Assembly (NCBI GenBank): GCA_910586835.1
Contig: CAJUJU010000088.1
Span: 1 to 7,600, forward strand
Direction of reading: 5' to 3'
Source: an uncultured Acetatifactor sp.
Lineage (GTDB): Bacteria; Bacillota; Clostridia; Lachnospirales; Lachnospiraceae
DNA length: 7,600 nt
In this document: piece by piece, positions 6,464-7,600 of the stretch
Layout of the letters: each line of letters starts with the position of its first letter
Numbering within the stretch: the first letter of the stretch is position 1
Translations under genes and position numbers: made by a program
Notes under the pieces: model-generated
Seen by the model: only the letters and a program-made list of their open reading frames with translations
Database searches by the model: none
What the model was told of the DNA's origin: nothing

Positions 6464-6554
6464 ATGAAATTAACTTATCCCGCCTGTTTCTATCCTGATT
6501 TCCCAGGTGCTTCAAGACTCCCTGACTGCCCTTTACCAGCGGCAGCACGCCTAA
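6464..6554 (+). pseudogene. hicB-type antitoxin remnant with a large internal deletion
   Basis: A strong AGGAGG (6450-6455) precedes ATG 6464, which encodes MKLTYPACFYP, the typical beginning of HicB-like antitoxins. One base out of phase, codons from 6498 encode ISQVLQDSLTALYQRQHA and a TAA (6552-6554), which looks like the C-terminal DNA-binding end of the same family. About 100 residues that a full-length member would have between them are missing. A terminator follows at once. The simplest reading is an internal deletion that joined the two ends out of frame and left the expression signals intact. The assignment is from memory of the family, not a search. No hicA toxin gene is visible. 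Read straight through, the frame gives a 45-codon nonsense peptide ending at the terminator. Confidence 0.5.
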
Positions 6555-6590
6555 AGAAAACGCTCCGGATTCATTCCGGGGCGCTTTTTT
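6553..6590. terminator. Bidirectional rho-independent terminator
   Basis: CGCTCCGGA (6561-6569) pairs with TCCGGGGCG (6575-6583), a 9-bp stem with one G-T pair and a 5-base loop. On the plus strand it is followed by TTTTTT (6585-6590). On the minus strand it is followed by TTTTCTTT (6560-6553). It would end the hicB remnant transcript on the plus strand and the late-regulator transcript on the minus strand. Confidence 0.8.
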
Positions 6591-6608
6591 GTTTCTCCAT
6601 ATAGTTCT

Positions 6609-7031
6609 TCAGGATTTATTATAGCACACTTTTTTATCGTTTTTATCGGAATTTAAATATTTTGAAATTTTTTCGCTTATTACTGATTGCGATGTATGTA
6701 CCACCTTCGCTACCCTCTTCTGCGACAGCCCGTCGAGATAATGCATCCGGAAGATCCGCCGCGTCATACTGTCCGGGATCCCCTCTATGTACTCCTCTAT
6801 CTCTGCACATTCCCTCTCCAGCTGCTCTATCTGCCGACTGTAGGTATCGTGTAAGCGCCAATACCGCCCCGGCTCCACCCCTACTACAGATTTCGGTACC
6901 GGGAAGCCGCTGCGGTAGTCCATGACCACGTCATTGTCCGTCAGCGACTCGCCCAGATGGGACAGCTTGTCCCTCAGCTCTTCGATCTCTGTCCTTTTGC
7001 TCTGATATTCCTTTAACTGCTCTCTCGTCAT
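6609..7031 (-). CDS. Sigma-like / RinA-type phage late transcription regulator
   Basis: This 140-aa protein probably activates transcription of the packaging and head genes. An N-terminal helix (residues 1-25) is followed by a short linker containing SGFPVPKSV. Next is a likely coiled coil (about 60-83, SRQIEQLERECAEIEEYI) and a C-terminal helix-turn-helix (about 88-126): MTRRIFRMHYLDGLSQKRVA and then SQSVISEKISKYL, which resembles sigma-70 region 4 and the ArpU/RinA-type phage regulators. Its place immediately before terS fits that role. The ATG at 7031 is chosen because GGAGGAGGGG lies 4 bases upstream. The frame is open to 7220, but the upstream part is Arg/Gly-rich and lacks codon character. 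A terminator lies downstream, so its own transcript likely ends before terS, while its product could act on the terS promoter. Confidence 0.8.
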   Translation of the reverse strand: MTREQLKEYQSKRTEIEELRDKLSHLGESLTDNDVVMDYRSGFPVPKSVVGVEPGRYWRLHDTYSRQIEQLERECAEIEEYIEGIPDSMTRRIFRMHYLDGLSQKRVAKVVHTSQSVISEKISKYLNSDKNDKKVCYNKS

Positions 7032-7240
7032 TCGACCCCTCCTCCGGATCCTTATGCCTGCTGCCGGGCTGCCTTTCACCGCTTCCCGCCTCTTTGCTGT
7101 TTTTCTATTTGCGCCTGCTGCCGGACACCTCCCTTCATGCCTGCTGCCATGCAGTGAGGCAACATTGCTTTTGCCACCATGCCTCCTTTGCGGTACGGTA
7201 TTTTCGTAACCGGATACCATTACTCACAAAGGAGGTTCTT
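7032..7240. other. Divergent intergenic region with short repeats; no convincing gene
   Basis: Between the divergent regulators lie three copies of GCCTGCTGCC (7056-7065, 7113-7122, 7139-7148), a small GGCAA/TTGCC inverted repeat (7158-7175), and GGTAT/ATACC half-sites 12 bases apart (7197-7201, 7214-7218) close to the XRE gene. A 34-codon minus-strand frame (7180-7076) has GGAGG only one base from its ATG and is repetitive and basic, so it is not called. Confidence 0.4.
7171..7199 (+). promoter_or_regulatory. Candidate promoter for the XRE regulator
   Basis: TTGCCA (7171-7176, 5 of 6 to the -35 consensus) is 17 bases from TACGGT (7194-7199, 3 of 6 to -10). Transcription would start near 7206, giving a leader of about 35 bases that keeps the AAAGGAGG ribosome site. 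The weak -10 makes this tentative. The GGTAT/ATACC half-sites overlapping and following the -10 could be an autoregulatory operator. Confidence 0.3.
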
Positions 7241-7600
7241 ATGAACAAATTATCGGAACGAATGTCACTGCTTCGGGAAGAACGGGACATCGGGCAGAAG
7301 GAACTGGCCGCTTTTCTTTGCTGCTCCACGGGCACCATATCCAACTATGAAAACGGGGTACATGAGCCCTGTCTGGATAATGCTGTTAAAATCGCTCAGT
7401 TCTACCAGGTGTCCCTTGACTATCTTCTCGGGAATACCGAGCTCCGAGCCATGAGGGACAGCAGCTGTCCGGAGATCAGCAAAGGGTATTCTTTCAGCCG
7501 TTTCCTGAACCTTCTAGACGACCTGCTTCCGGAAGAACGAAGACGGCTGGCAGATTACCTGCTTACCCTTGAGCTGGCCCATAAGGCCCTGAAGCAGTAA
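7241..7600 (+). CDS. XRE-family HTH transcriptional regulator (repressor-like)
   Basis: The 119-aa protein has an N-terminal Cro/CI-type HTH (residues about 4-64): LSERMSLLREERDIGQKELA, the recognition-helix region STGTISNYENGVHEP, and the usual end VSLDYLLGNTE. The C-terminal half (about 80-119) contains LLPEERRRLADYL, a helical segment common in short XRE regulators and probably used for dimerisation. There is no self-cleaving peptidase domain, so it would not be a LexA-style cleavable repressor. ATG 7241 is chosen for its strong AAAGGAGG 5 bases upstream. The open frame extends upstream to 7094, but that part is Cys/His-rich and non-coding in character. It is divergent from the late regulator and may be the phage repressor or a host-flank gene. 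Confidence 0.88.
   Translation: MNKLSERMSLLREERDIGQKELAAFLCCSTGTISNYENGVHEPCLDNAVKIAQFYQVSLDYLLGNTELRAMRDSSCPEISKGYSFSRFLNLLDDLLPEERRRLADYLLTLELAHKALKQ

Noticed and set aside
7076..7180. 34-codon minus-strand frame upstream of the late regulator (starts MVAKAM, rich in Gly, Gln, Arg)
   Set aside because: The ribosome site is only one base from the ATG, the sequence is low complexity and built partly from the GCAGCAGG repeats, and no family is recognisable.
7032..7220. 63-residue N-terminal extension of the RinA-like frame
   Set aside because: Arg/Gly-rich, out of keeping with the family, and the ATG at 7031 has a far better ribosome site.
7094..7240. 49-residue N-terminal extension of the XRE regulator frame
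   Set aside because: Cys/His-rich residues without coding character; the strong AAAGGAGG before ATG 7241 fixes the start there.
1..7600. CRISPR arrays, tRNA or rRNA genes, insertion sequences, attachment sites
   Set aside because: I looked for regularly spaced repeats, cloverleaf-type sequences, transposase motifs and paired flanking repeats and saw none that hold up.

Overview
The window is the packaging and head-morphogenesis part of a temperate tailed phage, most likely a prophage of a Gram-positive anaerobe of the class Clostridia (Lachnospiraceae-like). This is inferred from consistently strong AGGAGG-type ribosome binding sites, the Firmicutes-phage gene order, the style of the portal, terminase and minor capsid proteins, and a moderately GC-rich coding sequence (about 55-60% in the rows I counted by hand). 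No replication, tail, integrase, tRNA or rRNA gene is visible.

Almost everything reads on the minus strand, so the biological order runs from right to left: a sigma-like/RinA-type late regulator (7031-6609), an intergenic patch with a bidirectional terminator and an opposite-strand hicB antitoxin remnant (6608-6301), terminase small subunit (6300-5779), terminase large subunit (5789-4424), portal (4402-2807), a 73-aa accessory protein (2922-2701), a minor capsid/head protein with an extra C-terminal zincin-like domain (2674-1037), a 53-aa very acidic protein coupled to it by an ATGA overlap (1040-879), a regulatory gap with three inverted repeats (878-684), and a scaffolding protein (683-54). 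A Shine-Dalgarno-like sequence at 13-6 points to the next gene, presumably the major capsid protein, just outside the window. At the right edge a small XRE-type HTH regulator (7241-7600) is transcribed divergently.

The genes fit one late operon. The RinA-like protein would switch on late transcription, TerS/TerL would package DNA through the portal, and the scaffold and minor capsid proteins would build the head.

The most interesting features are deviations from that plan. (1) terL carries an extra base inside its Walker A codons, so the intact motif is only restored by a one-base shift. (2) The minor capsid protein carries an AT-richer C-terminal extension with a HEAGH motif and a coupled 53-aa acidic gene, the layout of a phage-borne polymorphic toxin/effector with a candidate immunity protein. 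(3) A hicB antitoxin gene, reduced to its two ends with its RBS and terminator kept, sits between the late regulator and terS. (4) The portal reading frame runs 116 bases into the next gene with a tail that looks like out-of-frame translation. (5) The XRE regulator is directly next to the late regulator, with no early genes between. Together these suggest a partly decayed or rearranged prophage that still carries an intact effector-like cassette.
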